A stretch of 43,091 nt of DNA from Winogradskyella sp. (GTDB lineage Bacteria > Bacteroidota > Bacteroidia > Flavobacteriales > Flavobacteriaceae). Below are positions 9,480-16,470 of the stretch, piece by piece (position 1 is the stretch's first letter; every line of letters starts with the position of its first letter). The position numbers and the translations under genes were made by a program. The notes under the pieces were generated by a model, which had not been told where the DNA came from, searched no databases, and was given only the letters and a program-made list of their open reading frames with translations. The DNA is taken from the NCBI RefSeq assembly GCF_013213975.1, contig NZ_JABSST010000011.1, forward strand, positions 1-43,091, given 5' to 3'.

Positions 9480-11396
9480 ATGAAACGCATTATGAAATTT
9501 AAAATATTACCTCTTATCCTAATTTTTTGCGCTTCTTTGTCATATGCTCAAACGAAGTTGGCAGATAAGTTCTTTAATAATTACGCATATATAAAAGCTA
9601 TAGAACTCTATGAAAATGCTGTAGAAAATGGAGACGATAGTGCCCATGTCTTAACAAGACTTGGTGATGCTTATTATAATAATTCCAACTCAAAAAAAGC
9701 CGCCTATTGGTATGGAGAAGCTTTAAAGTTGCATAAAAACATTGATGCCGAATATCTATATAAATACATTCAATCTTTAAGAAGTATTGGAAACTATGAA
9801 GAAGCAGACAAGTGGTTTAAAGAGTTAAGTGCTGCCCAAAAAGGCGACAGCAGATTAAAAGGATATAATCCTGATGAAGTTGATTTATTTGATAAATTAA
9901 CTTCTAAGAACGACGTTATTGTGACTGTAGAGAATTTAGAACTAAATTCTTCAAATTCGGATTTTGGATCATTTATTTTTAATAACACTCTTTACTTCGC
10001 ATCTTCAAGAAATGATGATGGCAAAGTGTATAGTTGGAACAAGGAACCATTTCTAGATCTTTATCAAGTAGAAATGATGGATGATGATGGGGTTATTTCA
10101 TATGGCTCTACAGCGGAACTTCCCTCTGAATCCATTAATACAGAATATCATGAAGCTTCAATCGCTATTACCAATGACGGCAAGACTCTTTATTTTACAA
10201 GAGATAATGTCAACAAGCGAAATAGACTTAGATATGACAAAAAAGGTACAACTCATCTTAAGTTATATAAAGCTGCGTTAGTAAACAATCAATGGGAAAA
10301 TATTGTTGAATTACCATTTAATGACGACCTGTACTCTTCTGGTCACCCAGCATTGAGTCCTGATAACAAAACTTTATTTTTTGTTTCAGATCGAGAAGGT
10401 GGTATTGGTCAGTCAGATATTTATTCTGTTACAATTTATGATGATGGCACTTATGGTGAGCCTGAAAATCTTGGTGAAAAAATTAATACGGAAGGAAGGG
10501 AAATGTTTCCTTTTATTGCCAAGGATAGCACCTTATACTTTTCTTCAGATGGTCACTTAAATCTAGGCTTGTTGGATATTTTTAAATCTGATTTACTTAA
10601 AGGTGTTAGATCAGAGCCTGAAAATATCGGATCACCTTACAACAGTGGTTATGACGACTTTGCATTTTTTATTAATACTGATACAAAGAAAGGTTATTTC
10701 TCATCTAACCGTCCTGACGGAAAGGGAAGTGATGATATATATAGTTTCAATGCAGAACAATGTAAAGAACAAATTAAGGGGATTGCCAGGGATTCTAAAA
10801 CCAATATTGTTCTATCTGGAGTTACCATTAAATTGATTGATGAAACTGGTAAAATAATTGAAGAGCTTTTCACTGAAGATGGAGGAGCTTATGAGTTTAT
10901 AGTAGATTGTAATAAAGTTTACACTATAGTTGGAAGTAAACCTGATTATAAAGAGAACCAAAGAAATATCACCACATCATCAGACAACCAAAAAGTAAAT
11001 AAGTTTGATCTGAATTTAGAACCACTCATTATAGACAATCAAATTGTAATTAATCCAATTTTCTTTGATTTTGACAAATGGAATATAAGAACAGATGCGC
11101 AATATGAACTTGAAAATATTGTTGATGTCATGCGCAAACATCCAGAGATGGTAATAAAAATTGAATCTCACACCGACAGTCGCGGAAACGATAGATATAA
11201 TATGAAATTGTCCGATAGACGTGCTAAATCTACAAGGGATTATATAATATCACGCGGTATAGATCCTAAGCGAATTGAAAGTGCAATCGGTTATGGAGAG
11301 TCTCAATTACTTAATGAGTGTAGCAATCGGGTGAAATGTAGTGAAAAAGAGCATCAATTAAATAGACGTTCTTACTTCTATATTGTTAATGAATGA
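9480..11396 (+). CDS. TPR / PD40 propeller / CarboxypepD-regulatory / OmpA envelope protein (PorE-like)
   Basis: A 638-residue exported protein. The signal peptide ends near SLSYAQ; ATG at 9480 abuts the previous stop, and a second ATG at 9492 would give a shorter, also good, leader. Domains in order: TPR-like helices at about 25-115 (AIELYENAVENG, AAYWYGEALKLHK), a PD40/WD40-like beta-propeller at about 145-425 (LSPDNKTLFFVSDREGG, YFSSNRPDGKGSDDIYSF), a carboxypeptidase-regulatory-like beta-sandwich at about 430-515, and a C-terminal OmpA peptidoglycan-binding domain at about 523-638 (FFDFDKWNIR, SHTDSRGNDRYNMKLSDRRA). This architecture recurs next to PorP/SprF genes in Bacteroidetes and resembles PorE, which ties the type IX machinery to peptidoglycan. 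It probably anchors this locus's assembly to the cell wall. Confidence 0.92.
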   Translation: MKRIMKFKILPLILIFCASLSYAQTKLADKFFNNYAYIKAIELYENAVENGDDSAHVLTRLGDAYYNNSNSKKAAYWYGEALKLHKNIDAEYLYKYIQSLRSIGNYEEADKWFKELSAAQKGDSRLKGYNPDEVDLFDKLTSKNDVIVTVENLELNSSNSDFGSFIFNNTLYFASSRNDDGKVYSWNKEPFLDLYQVEMMDDDGVISYGSTAELPSESINTEYHEASIAITNDGKTLYFTRDNVNKRNRLRYDKKGTTHLKLYKAALVNNQWENIVELPFNDDLYSSGHPALSPDNKTLFFVSDREGGIGQSDIYSVTIYDDGTYGEPENLGEKINTEGREMFPFIAKDSTLYFSSDGHLNLGLLDIFKSDLLKGVRSEPENIGSPYNSGYDDFAFFINTDTKKGYFSSNRPDGKGSDDIYSFNAEQCKEQIKGIARDSKTNIVLSGVTIKLIDETGKIIEELFTEDGGAYEFIVDCNKVYTIVGSKPDYKENQRNITTSSDNQKVNKFDLNLEPLIIDNQIVINPIFFDFDKWNIRTDAQYELENIVDVMRKHPEMVIKIESHTDSRGNDRYNMKLSDRRAKSTRDYIISRGIDPKRIESAIGYGESQLLNECSNRVKCSEKEHQLNRRSYFYIVNE

Positions 11397-11418
11397 TTCT
11401 ATCCTTAAAATTATATTT

Positions 11419-11451
11419 AAGTGCAAGCCAAATTGGCTTACTTCTTCTTTT
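11419..11451 (+). terminator. Possible terminator after the OmpA-family gene
   Basis: Imperfect hairpin: AAGCC-AAATT-GGCTT (5-bp stem), extended by AAGT/ACTT outside a two-base bulge, followed by the pyrimidine tail TTCTTCTTTT. It begins 22 bases after the stop codon. The stem is weak, so this is tentative. Confidence 0.35.
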
Positions 11452-11717
11452 AGAAAAAAATTTATATAGAATTTTAAATATACGATACAACAATTTTAAA
11501 ACCATCCGTAAAATCTTATGTAAAAACAAGGTTAAAGCCATACTTTATATTAATGCAAATTGATTCTAGAATGTTAAACTCAACAAATTAGCATTAGTTA
11601 AAGTACCATGATGACATAAAGACTATTTTAGGCGGTAAATCAATCTCTTTTAGTTGAAAAATAGGCTAGAAACAGCGTTTATGAGTGATAATCAATATGC
11701 ATAATTAAAATTTTGAT

Positions 11718-11744
11718 AAAAAAAAGCCACTTGAGTAGTGGCTT
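11718..11744 (-). terminator. Rho-independent terminator after the CAP-domain lipoprotein gene
   Basis: AAGCCACT-TGAGT-AGTGGCTT forms an 8-bp stem with a 5-base loop. Read on the minus strand it is followed by a run of eight T (positions 11725-11718), about 30 bases after the stop of the minus-strand gene. Confidence 0.85.
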
Positions 11745-11775
11745 CTTCTTAATACTAATTAACTTTTAATGGGAT

Positions 11776-12273
11776 TTAACGTTTAATGAAAATATTAGTG
11801 AAATACCATTTCCCTTGATTATTCTTCTCAGCAGAAATATCAAAATCTGTAAAATTTCCTTCAATATTTTCTCTATGGCTAGGACTGTTTAACCAAGCAT
11901 TTACTACAGAATCAGCCGAATTAAAACCATAAGCAACATTTTCTGAAACTATATTGGCATTAGCATTAAGCTGTAAACTTTGTTTTCTCTGGAAGAAATT
12001 ATCATGAGAGACGTTATTTTCTTCTATCATATAATCTGTGTGCGTAAATGCAACAGCCTTAACTGTATTGTGGTCATTTAGCGGTGATAAGCCTTGTGAT
12101 ATTCTATGCGTATTAATAAGTTCCATTATTTCAATTTCAATTTGTTTTGCTTGCGGGGCAACTGGAACTTCGATAGCGTCTACTGCATCTTCCGCAACAC
12201 TATCTGTGCTGCAAGATGTTAGGCCCAAAAAGGCAATAATAGCTATAGACGCTAAGAGCTTTGAAGCTTTCAT
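11776..12273 (-). CDS. CAP-domain (SCP/PR1-like) lipoprotein
   Basis: A 165-residue lipoprotein. The signal sequence ends in a lipobox LTSC with the lipidated Cys at residue 21, followed by an acidic linker (STDSVAEDAVD). Residues about 45-165 are a compact CAP/SCP domain: IMELINTHRISQGLSPL, then HTDYMIEENNVSHDNFFQR, ENVAYGF, and VVNAWLNSPSHRENIEGNF, with the conserved His residues (HTDYM, SHDNF and SPSHREN) and the Glu of ENVAYG in place. Bacterial CAP proteins of this type are secreted or surface proteins of mostly unknown activity. Transcribed alone, with a strong terminator downstream and a hairpin separating it from pdxH. Confidence 0.9.
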   Translation of the reverse strand: MKASKLLASIAIIAFLGLTSCSTDSVAEDAVDAIEVPVAPQAKQIEIEIMELINTHRISQGLSPLNDHNTVKAVAFTHTDYMIEENNVSHDNFFQRKQSLQLNANANIVSENVAYGFNSADSVVNAWLNSPSHRENIEGNFTDFDISAEKNNQGKWYFTNIFIKR

Positions 12274-12353
12274 AAGTAGGTTAAATTTAGGTTTGGGATT
12301 ACTAATTTAACAGGCTCCACGCGCTTAATAGTTAAATAAATGTTAAAATAGAT

Positions 12354-12403
12354 AAAAAACATGCATTTCATCGAATTTAAATGTAAAACATCGATGAAAT
12401 GCA
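12354..12403 (-). terminator. Long hairpin with T tract between pdxH and the CAP lipoprotein gene
   Basis: A perfect 13-bp inverted repeat, 12362-12374 (TGCATTTCATCGA) against 12391-12403, with a 16-base loop. On the minus strand the hairpin is followed by TGTTTTTTATC, so it can act as the pdxH terminator, 71 bases past the stop codon. The loop is longer than usual, so an operator for the downstream gene is an alternative. Confidence 0.6.
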
Positions 12404-12473
12404 CAATTCAAGAGTGATTTATCGCCTATTATCGTATTTAATAGTATTTAATCGATAAAAATTCCAAACAGAT

Positions 12474-13121
12474 TTATGGTGACAGGCGTTCAATTTTCCA
12501 ATTGAAATCATCTTGTAATTGATATCGGATTCTATCATGTAAACGATTAGGTCTTCCCTGCCAAAATTCGAATTCCACAGGTTTTACTATAAATCCACCC
12601 CAATGACTTGGTCTTTTAATTTCTCTTTCGTGGTAATGCTCTTCTAAGTTTCTCAATTTTAATTCGAGCGTATTTCGATCTGGAATTACTTCACTTTGAT
12701 CAGAAACAATGGCACCTAACTGACTTCCTCTAGGTCTTGACTCAAAATATCCATCACTAAGATTATCTGCAATCTTTTCTGCTTTACCTTTTATAATAAC
12801 TTGTCGCTCAGCAGAGTGCCAGAAAAAGGAAAGACACACACTAGGGTTAGACCCTATCGCTTTACCTTTTTCACTGTTGTAATTTGTATAAAATATAAAG
12901 CCTTCATGTGTATACTTTTTTAATAACACTACTCTACTCTTAGGATAACCATCCAAGCCAATTGTAGAAATTGTCATAGCATTAGTTTCTTCTATATTAA
13001 AATGTGTATCTACCTCAATAAACCAATCTCTAAATAATTCTAAAGGATTATCAGGAACCTTGTTTAACAACAACTCTCCTTTCTCATAAGATTTTCTGTA
13101 ATTGCTTAAGTCTTTTTCCAT
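12474..13121 (-). CDS. pdxH: Pyridoxamine 5'-phosphate oxidase
   Basis: A 215-residue FMN enzyme that oxidises pyridoxamine or pyridoxine 5'-phosphate to pyridoxal 5'-phosphate, the last step of vitamin B6 synthesis and salvage. Family features: KSRVVLLKKYTHEGFIFYTN and SEKGKAIGSNP (FMN-binding core), CLSFFWHSAERQV, YFESRPRGSQLGA, and the C-terminal signature RPSHWGGF followed by FEFWQGRPNRLHDR with the substrate-binding Arg/His. Length equals the family norm (about 215). The start codon at 13121 precedes the typical Asn-Tyr-Arg-Lys-Ser-Tyr N terminus. It is divergent from the small gene at 13204. Confidence 0.97.
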   Translation of the reverse strand: MEKDLSNYRKSYEKGELLLNKVPDNPLELFRDWFIEVDTHFNIEETNAMTISTIGLDGYPKSRVVLLKKYTHEGFIFYTNYNSEKGKAIGSNPSVCLSFFWHSAERQVIIKGKAEKIADNLSDGYFESRPRGSQLGAIVSDQSEVIPDRNTLELKLRNLEEHYHEREIKRPSHWGGFIVKPVEFEFWQGRPNRLHDRIRYQLQDDFNWKIERLSP

Positions 13122-13167
13122 AGTTTGACGAAGTTAGTTCAATATTTTAATTCTATCAAAAAAAGTG

Positions 13168-13175
13168 TAGCTTTG
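13168..13175 (+). promoter_or_regulatory. Putative -7 promoter element for the gene at 13204
   Basis: TAGCTTTG matches the Bacteroidetes -7 consensus TAnnTTTG. A start about 7 bases downstream would give a leader of roughly 20 bases. There is no clean TTG at the -33 distance, only T-rich sequence, so confidence is moderate. Confidence 0.4.
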
Positions 13176-13203
13176 GAATTCTAAATTCCCTATAACCCTA
13201 AAT

Positions 13204-13617
13204 ATGTATTTTGAAGCCTCTCCTTTCTCTAATTCTTTAACCTATGACAAAGTGGTTTTAGATTTTGGATCTTATTATTTATGTGATGATTTTTTTATCA
13301 TGGAAGTTAATGAAGGTGAACATTTTAATTGGGATAAACTCAATAAACTTCTAGATTCTCTAAGATCATATTATGGAACTAGCAAGCCCTTGGCCTATAT
13401 TGCGAATCGGGTCAATGCATACTCTATTGATCCTGTTCTCTGGTCTTACTTTGACAAGGATGATAGCATTTTAATTGCTGCTGCTATTGTTAGTTACCGC
13501 GACTCCACTTACTTGAGTGCAAATATTGAAAAACAAATGGCATCAATTCCTTTGAAACGTGCACATAGCTTAGGCGAAGCTATCAATTGGGTACAACAAT
13601 TACATGAGCTTTCTTAA
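13204..13617 (+). CDS. Conserved-looking small protein of unknown function (possibly STAS/SpoIIAA-like)
   Basis: A 137-residue soluble protein with no signal peptide, membrane segment or catalytic motif. The pattern of strand (VVLDFGSYYLCDDFFIMEV), helix (WDKLNKLLDSLRSYYG), strand (LAYIANRV), helix and a closing helix (LGEAINWVQQL) resembles the SpoIIAA/STAS-like fold seen in several small flavobacterial proteins, but I do not recognise the family and the fold is an inference. Its stop codon overlaps that of rnz: the two convergent genes share TTAA at 13614-13617. A good -7 element lies 29 bases upstream. Real gene with fair certainty; function unknown. Confidence 0.7.
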   Translation: MYFEASPFSNSLTYDKVVLDFGSYYLCDDFFIMEVNEGEHFNWDKLNKLLDSLRSYYGTSKPLAYIANRVNAYSIDPVLWSYFDKDDSILIAAAIVSYRDSTYLSANIEKQMASIPLKRAHSLGEAINWVQQLHELS

Positions 13618-14519
13618 AACTGAAACTTCTTCCCATCTTCGGCTAATAGTACACTGTTAAATTCTTCTTTAGCTTGATTTTTAAAGTCGTCATAATTATT
13701 ATAGCGCGTTGAGAAATGGCCTAAAATAAGACACTGAACATCTGCTTTTCTTGCAATGATCGCGGCTTGCCTAGCTGTACTATGCTTTGTTTTCTTGCAT
13801 AAATTCTCGTTTTTATCTAAAAATGTTGACTCATGATAAAGCACTGTTACTTTCTCTATTAATTGAATTATACTTTCTGTATATTCTGTATCGCTGCAAT
13901 AAGCATAACTCTTAGGTAGTTGAGGGTCTTTTGTTACACTTTGATTTTTAATTAAAACACCGTCTTCATTAAAAACATCTGCACCCTGCTTTAATTTTCT
14001 AAAATATGCCATATCAATATTAGCTTCTTCCACAGCTTTAATATCCAATTTGCGTTCATTAGATTTTTCTTTAAACAAAAATCCGTTGGTGTAAATCCGA
14101 TGCTTTAATGGAATAGTATAAACAGATACACTATCGTCTTCAAAAATTAATTCTGAAGCTTTCGAATTCAATTCATGAAAAATCAAGTTATAACTCGTCC
14201 AAGATTCAGATAGCTTTAGTTGTAATAAAATAATATCCTTAAGACCTTTCGGACCATATATGTGAAGTTCAGTTTCCCGAGTAAGAAGTTGGAATGTACT
14301 TATTAAACCTATTAAACCAAAATAATGATCACCATGCAAGTGAGAAATAAAAATATGTTTAATTCTAGAAAACTTAATTCTATTTCTACGAAGCTCTACT
14401 TGTGTACCCTCTCCACAATCAATGAGGAACATGTGATTTTTTATCTCTAATACTTGAGATGTTGGATTGGTATTTATTCTTGGTGTAGCACTGTGGCACC
14501 CTAAAATGGTTAGTTTCAT
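13614..14519 (-). CDS. rnz: Ribonuclease Z (tRNA 3' endonuclease)
   Basis: A 301-residue metallo-beta-lactamase-fold endonuclease that cuts the 3' trailer from tRNA precursors. The zinc motif HLHGDH is at residues 60-65, preceded by the family's LIDCGEGTQVELRR (33-45) and followed by the exosite-type region and YHESTF, HSTARQAA and LGHFSTRY near the C terminus, which supply the remaining metal ligands. Length is right for the short form RNase Z. It is the last gene of the pyrR-pyrB-STAS-like-rnz series, starting 3 bases after the STAS-like gene. The operon end converges on, and overlaps by four bases, the unknown gene at 13204. Confidence 0.96.
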   Translation of the reverse strand: MKLTILGCHSATPRINTNPTSQVLEIKNHMFLIDCGEGTQVELRRNRIKFSRIKHIFISHLHGDHYFGLIGLISTFQLLTRETELHIYGPKGLKDIILLQLKLSESWTSYNLIFHELNSKASELIFEDDSVSVYTIPLKHRIYTNGFLFKEKSNERKLDIKAVEEANIDMAYFRKLKQGADVFNEDGVLIKNQSVTKDPQLPKSYAYCSDTEYTESIIQLIEKVTVLYHESTFLDKNENLCKKTKHSTARQAAIIARKADVQCLILGHFSTRYNNYDDFKNQAKEEFNSVLLAEDGKKFQF

Positions 14520-14522
14520 CTA

Positions 14523-14855
14523 TTAAAAGCCTAAATCGCGTTCAATATCCTCCATTTCAATAATATCATAGGCTTCTTGTAAAGTAGGTACAACAACTAA
14601 CTCATCTGGCATTTGGTCCAAATCAACCTGGGCAGATACAATAACAAACGATTTTTTATCTGATCTATGATTATTACTCAATCTTAAAAACTCAATAATA
14701 TCTTCTAATTGAATCTTTTCAAGACTAGATAATCTAACAATAAGGTGGTTACTTTTATATTTATCATAGGCTTGCTCAATATTGTTTACCAAAGTTTTAA
14801 CAGAAGCTTTTTCTTGAGCAATAATAGTAACGTTACCATCTCTATCAATAATCAT
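14523..14855 (-). CDS. Small STAS-like protein between pyrB and rnz
   Basis: A 110-residue soluble protein. Secondary structure by eye is strand (NVTIIAQE), helix (VKTLVNNIEQAYDKYK), strand (HLIVRLSS), helix (LEDIIEFLRLSNNHR), strand (SFVIVSAQ), and a C-terminal helix (TLQEAYDIIEMEDIERDLGF), which fits the STAS/anti-sigma-antagonist fold. The phosphorylatable Ser in the canonical DxS/T motif is not obvious. Gaps to pyrB and rnz are 3 bases each, so it is translated from the same message. Such proteins sit before rnz in many flavobacteria, where they are sometimes mislabelled ribonuclease Z. Function unknown; a regulatory or binding role is only inferred from the fold. Confidence 0.8.
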   Translation of the reverse strand: MIIDRDGNVTIIAQEKASVKTLVNNIEQAYDKYKSNHLIVRLSSLEKIQLEDIIEFLRLSNNHRSDKKSFVIVSAQVDLDQMPDELVVVPTLQEAYDIIEMEDIERDLGF

Positions 14856-14858
14856 AGG

Positions 14859-15791
14859 CTATTGTTGTTTTATTTTTGAAGCCAATAAGTAAATTGCAGC
14901 CATTCTTACGGCTACTCCATTCTCAACTTGGTCCAATATTATCGCCTGTTTAGAATCTGCAACATCACTCGTAATCTCAACACCACGATTTATGGGACCA
15001 GGATGCATAATTACAATTTCTTTATTTAAACTATCTAACAATTCTTTATTTACACCAAACTGTTTTATGTATTCTCTGGTCGTAGGGAAATAACTAATGT
15101 CCATACGTTCATTTTGAACTCTAAGCATATTAGCCACATCACACCACTCCAGCGCTTTCCGTAGATTGGTTTCTACTCTTACACCTAGGAACTTTATATA
15201 CTTTGGCAATAAGGTTTTTGGTCCACAAACCATAACATTGGCTCCTTGTAACTTCAACGCATAAATATTAGATAGTGCTACCCTACTGTGCAAAATATCA
15301 CCCACTATTACCACATTCTTACCCTTAACTGAGCCTAGCTTCTCTCTTATAGAGTAGGAGTCTAATAAGGCTTGTGTTGGATGTTCATGAGCGCCATCAC
15401 CTGCATTTATAATACTTGCGTTTACATGTTTTGATAAAAATACTCCTGCGCCAGGATTTGGATGGCGCATCACCACCATATCGACCTTCATTGATAGAAT
15501 ATTATTAACAGTATCTATCAATGTTTCTCCTTTCTTAACTGAGGACTGTGAAGCTGAGAAGTTAATAACATCAGCTGATAATCTTTTCTCCGCGAGTTCA
15601 AATGACAACTTAGTACGTGTTGAATTCTCAAAAAATAAGTTGGCAATTGTTATATCTCTAAGTGAAGGAACCTTTTTAATTGGCCGGTTAATGACCTCTT
15701 TAAACTGATCGGCTGTCTCAAAAATCAGTTCTATATCTTCTTTATTAAGATATTTTATTCCAAGTAAGTGATTTACACTTAATTCACTCAT
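14859..15791 (-). CDS. pyrB: Aspartate carbamoyltransferase catalytic chain
   Basis: A 310-residue enzyme that joins carbamoyl phosphate and L-aspartate, the committed step of pyrimidine synthesis. Seen: the carbamoyl-phosphate loop FFENSTRTKLSFE (STRT at 57-60), MRHPNPGAGVFL, the AGDGAHEHPTQALLD segment that carries the active-site His, Gln and Thr, and the C-terminal HPGPINRGVEI. Length is the standard 305-315. It is 12 bases after pyrR. No regulatory chain (pyrI) follows, so this is probably the class that works as a simple trimer or with other partners. Confidence 0.97.
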   Translation of the reverse strand: MSELSVNHLLGIKYLNKEDIELIFETADQFKEVINRPIKKVPSLRDITIANLFFENSTRTKLSFELAEKRLSADVINFSASQSSVKKGETLIDTVNNILSMKVDMVVMRHPNPGAGVFLSKHVNASIINAGDGAHEHPTQALLDSYSIREKLGSVKGKNVVIVGDILHSRVALSNIYALKLQGANVMVCGPKTLLPKYIKFLGVRVETNLRKALEWCDVANMLRVQNERMDISYFPTTREYIKQFGVNKELLDSLNKEIVIMHPGPINRGVEITSDVADSKQAIILDQVENGVAVRMAAIYLLASKIKQQ

Positions 15792-15803
15792 ATCTTTATA
15801 ATA

Positions 15804-16343
15804 CTATTTATCAATTAAATAAACTGTGTCTTCTCCTTCATTTTCAACCCAATTAACCACCACTTTCTGATTGTCTATGGCATCGACTTGTCTACCTTTA
15901 TAATTGGGCTGGATTGGTAAATGACGACTAAATCGTCTATCAATTAGTGTCAAAAGCTCGATATTATTGGGACGCCCAAACGATTGAATCGCTGTTAATG
16001 CTGATCTTATACTGCGTCCTGTATAGAGCACATCATCAATAAACACAACATTCTTATTCTCTACCAAGAAATTAATTTCTGTATTATTAGCTTCTAGAGG
16101 CTTATCGCCTCTTCTAAAATCATCTCTAAAGAAGGTGATATCTAAATGCCCTAATTGCACATTTTTTATTTCATAATCATTTGAAAGCATTTCTGCCAAT
16201 CGAGCGGCTAAATACTTTCCTCTTGGTTGAATTCCAATTAAAACCGTATCGGAAAAATCATCGTGATTTTCAATAAGTTGGCAAGCCAATCGATGAAGTG
16301 TGATATTGACTTCTTTAGAATTGAGTAAAACTTTTTGACTCAT
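15804..16343 (-). CDS. pyrR: PyrR: bifunctional pyrimidine operon regulator / uracil phosphoribosyltransferase
   Basis: A 179-residue type I phosphoribosyltransferase. The PRPP-binding motif VVFIDDVLYTGRS is at residues 99-111, with GIQPRGKYLAARLAE at 37-51 and the family's RFSRHLPIQPNYKGRQVDAI near the C terminus. PyrR proteins convert uracil plus PRPP to UMP, and in Bacillus they also bind pyr mRNA to trigger attenuation. It heads the operon with pyrB 12 bases behind. The promoter predicted at 16369-16398 leaves a leader of only about 19 bases, which has no room for a Bacillus-type attenuator, so the enzymatic role may be the main one here. Confidence 0.93.
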   Translation of the reverse strand: MSQKVLLNSKEVNITLHRLACQLIENHDDFSDTVLIGIQPRGKYLAARLAEMLSNDYEIKNVQLGHLDITFFRDDFRRGDKPLEANNTEINFLVENKNVVFIDDVLYTGRSIRSALTAIQSFGRPNNIELLTLIDRRFSRHLPIQPNYKGRQVDAIDNQKVVVNWVENEGEDTVYLIDK

Positions 16344-16368
16344 TTAATATCCGAGCATTATAGCTTGG

Positions 16369-16398
16369 CAAAGTTAAGTTAATTTATTTGAGTTTCAA
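16369..16398 (-). promoter_or_regulatory. Bacteroidetes-type promoter for the pyrR operon
   Basis: On the minus strand TTG (16398-16396), 19 bases, then TAACTTTG (16376-16369): an exact match to the TTG-N19-TAnnTTTG pattern of Bacteroidetes housekeeping promoters. It sits just downstream of the rpsA terminator and about 26 bases before the pyrR start codon. Confidence 0.7.
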
Positions 16399-16415
16399 AT
16401 TATATAAGATTCAAT

Positions 16416-16444
16416 AAAAAAGCCTCCCATAATTGAGAGGCTTT
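16416..16444 (-). terminator. Rho-independent terminator of rpsA
   Basis: AAAGCCTC and GAGGCTTT form an 8-bp stem (16419-16426 with 16437-16444) around a 10-base loop; on the minus strand it runs into T's and ATTGAA. It lies 26 bases after the rpsA stop. Confidence 0.85.
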
Positions 16445-16470
16445 AAAATATTAATAAACTTTCAGAGACA

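Larger units (their letters stand above)
11397..11775. other. Convergent intergenic region, no gene seen
   Basis: About 380 bases of AT-rich sequence between two converging genes. It holds a weak hairpin just after the OmpA-protein gene and a strong minus-strand terminator near its right end. I found no credible coding frame or RNA gene in the roughly 270 bases between them. Confidence 0.6.
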
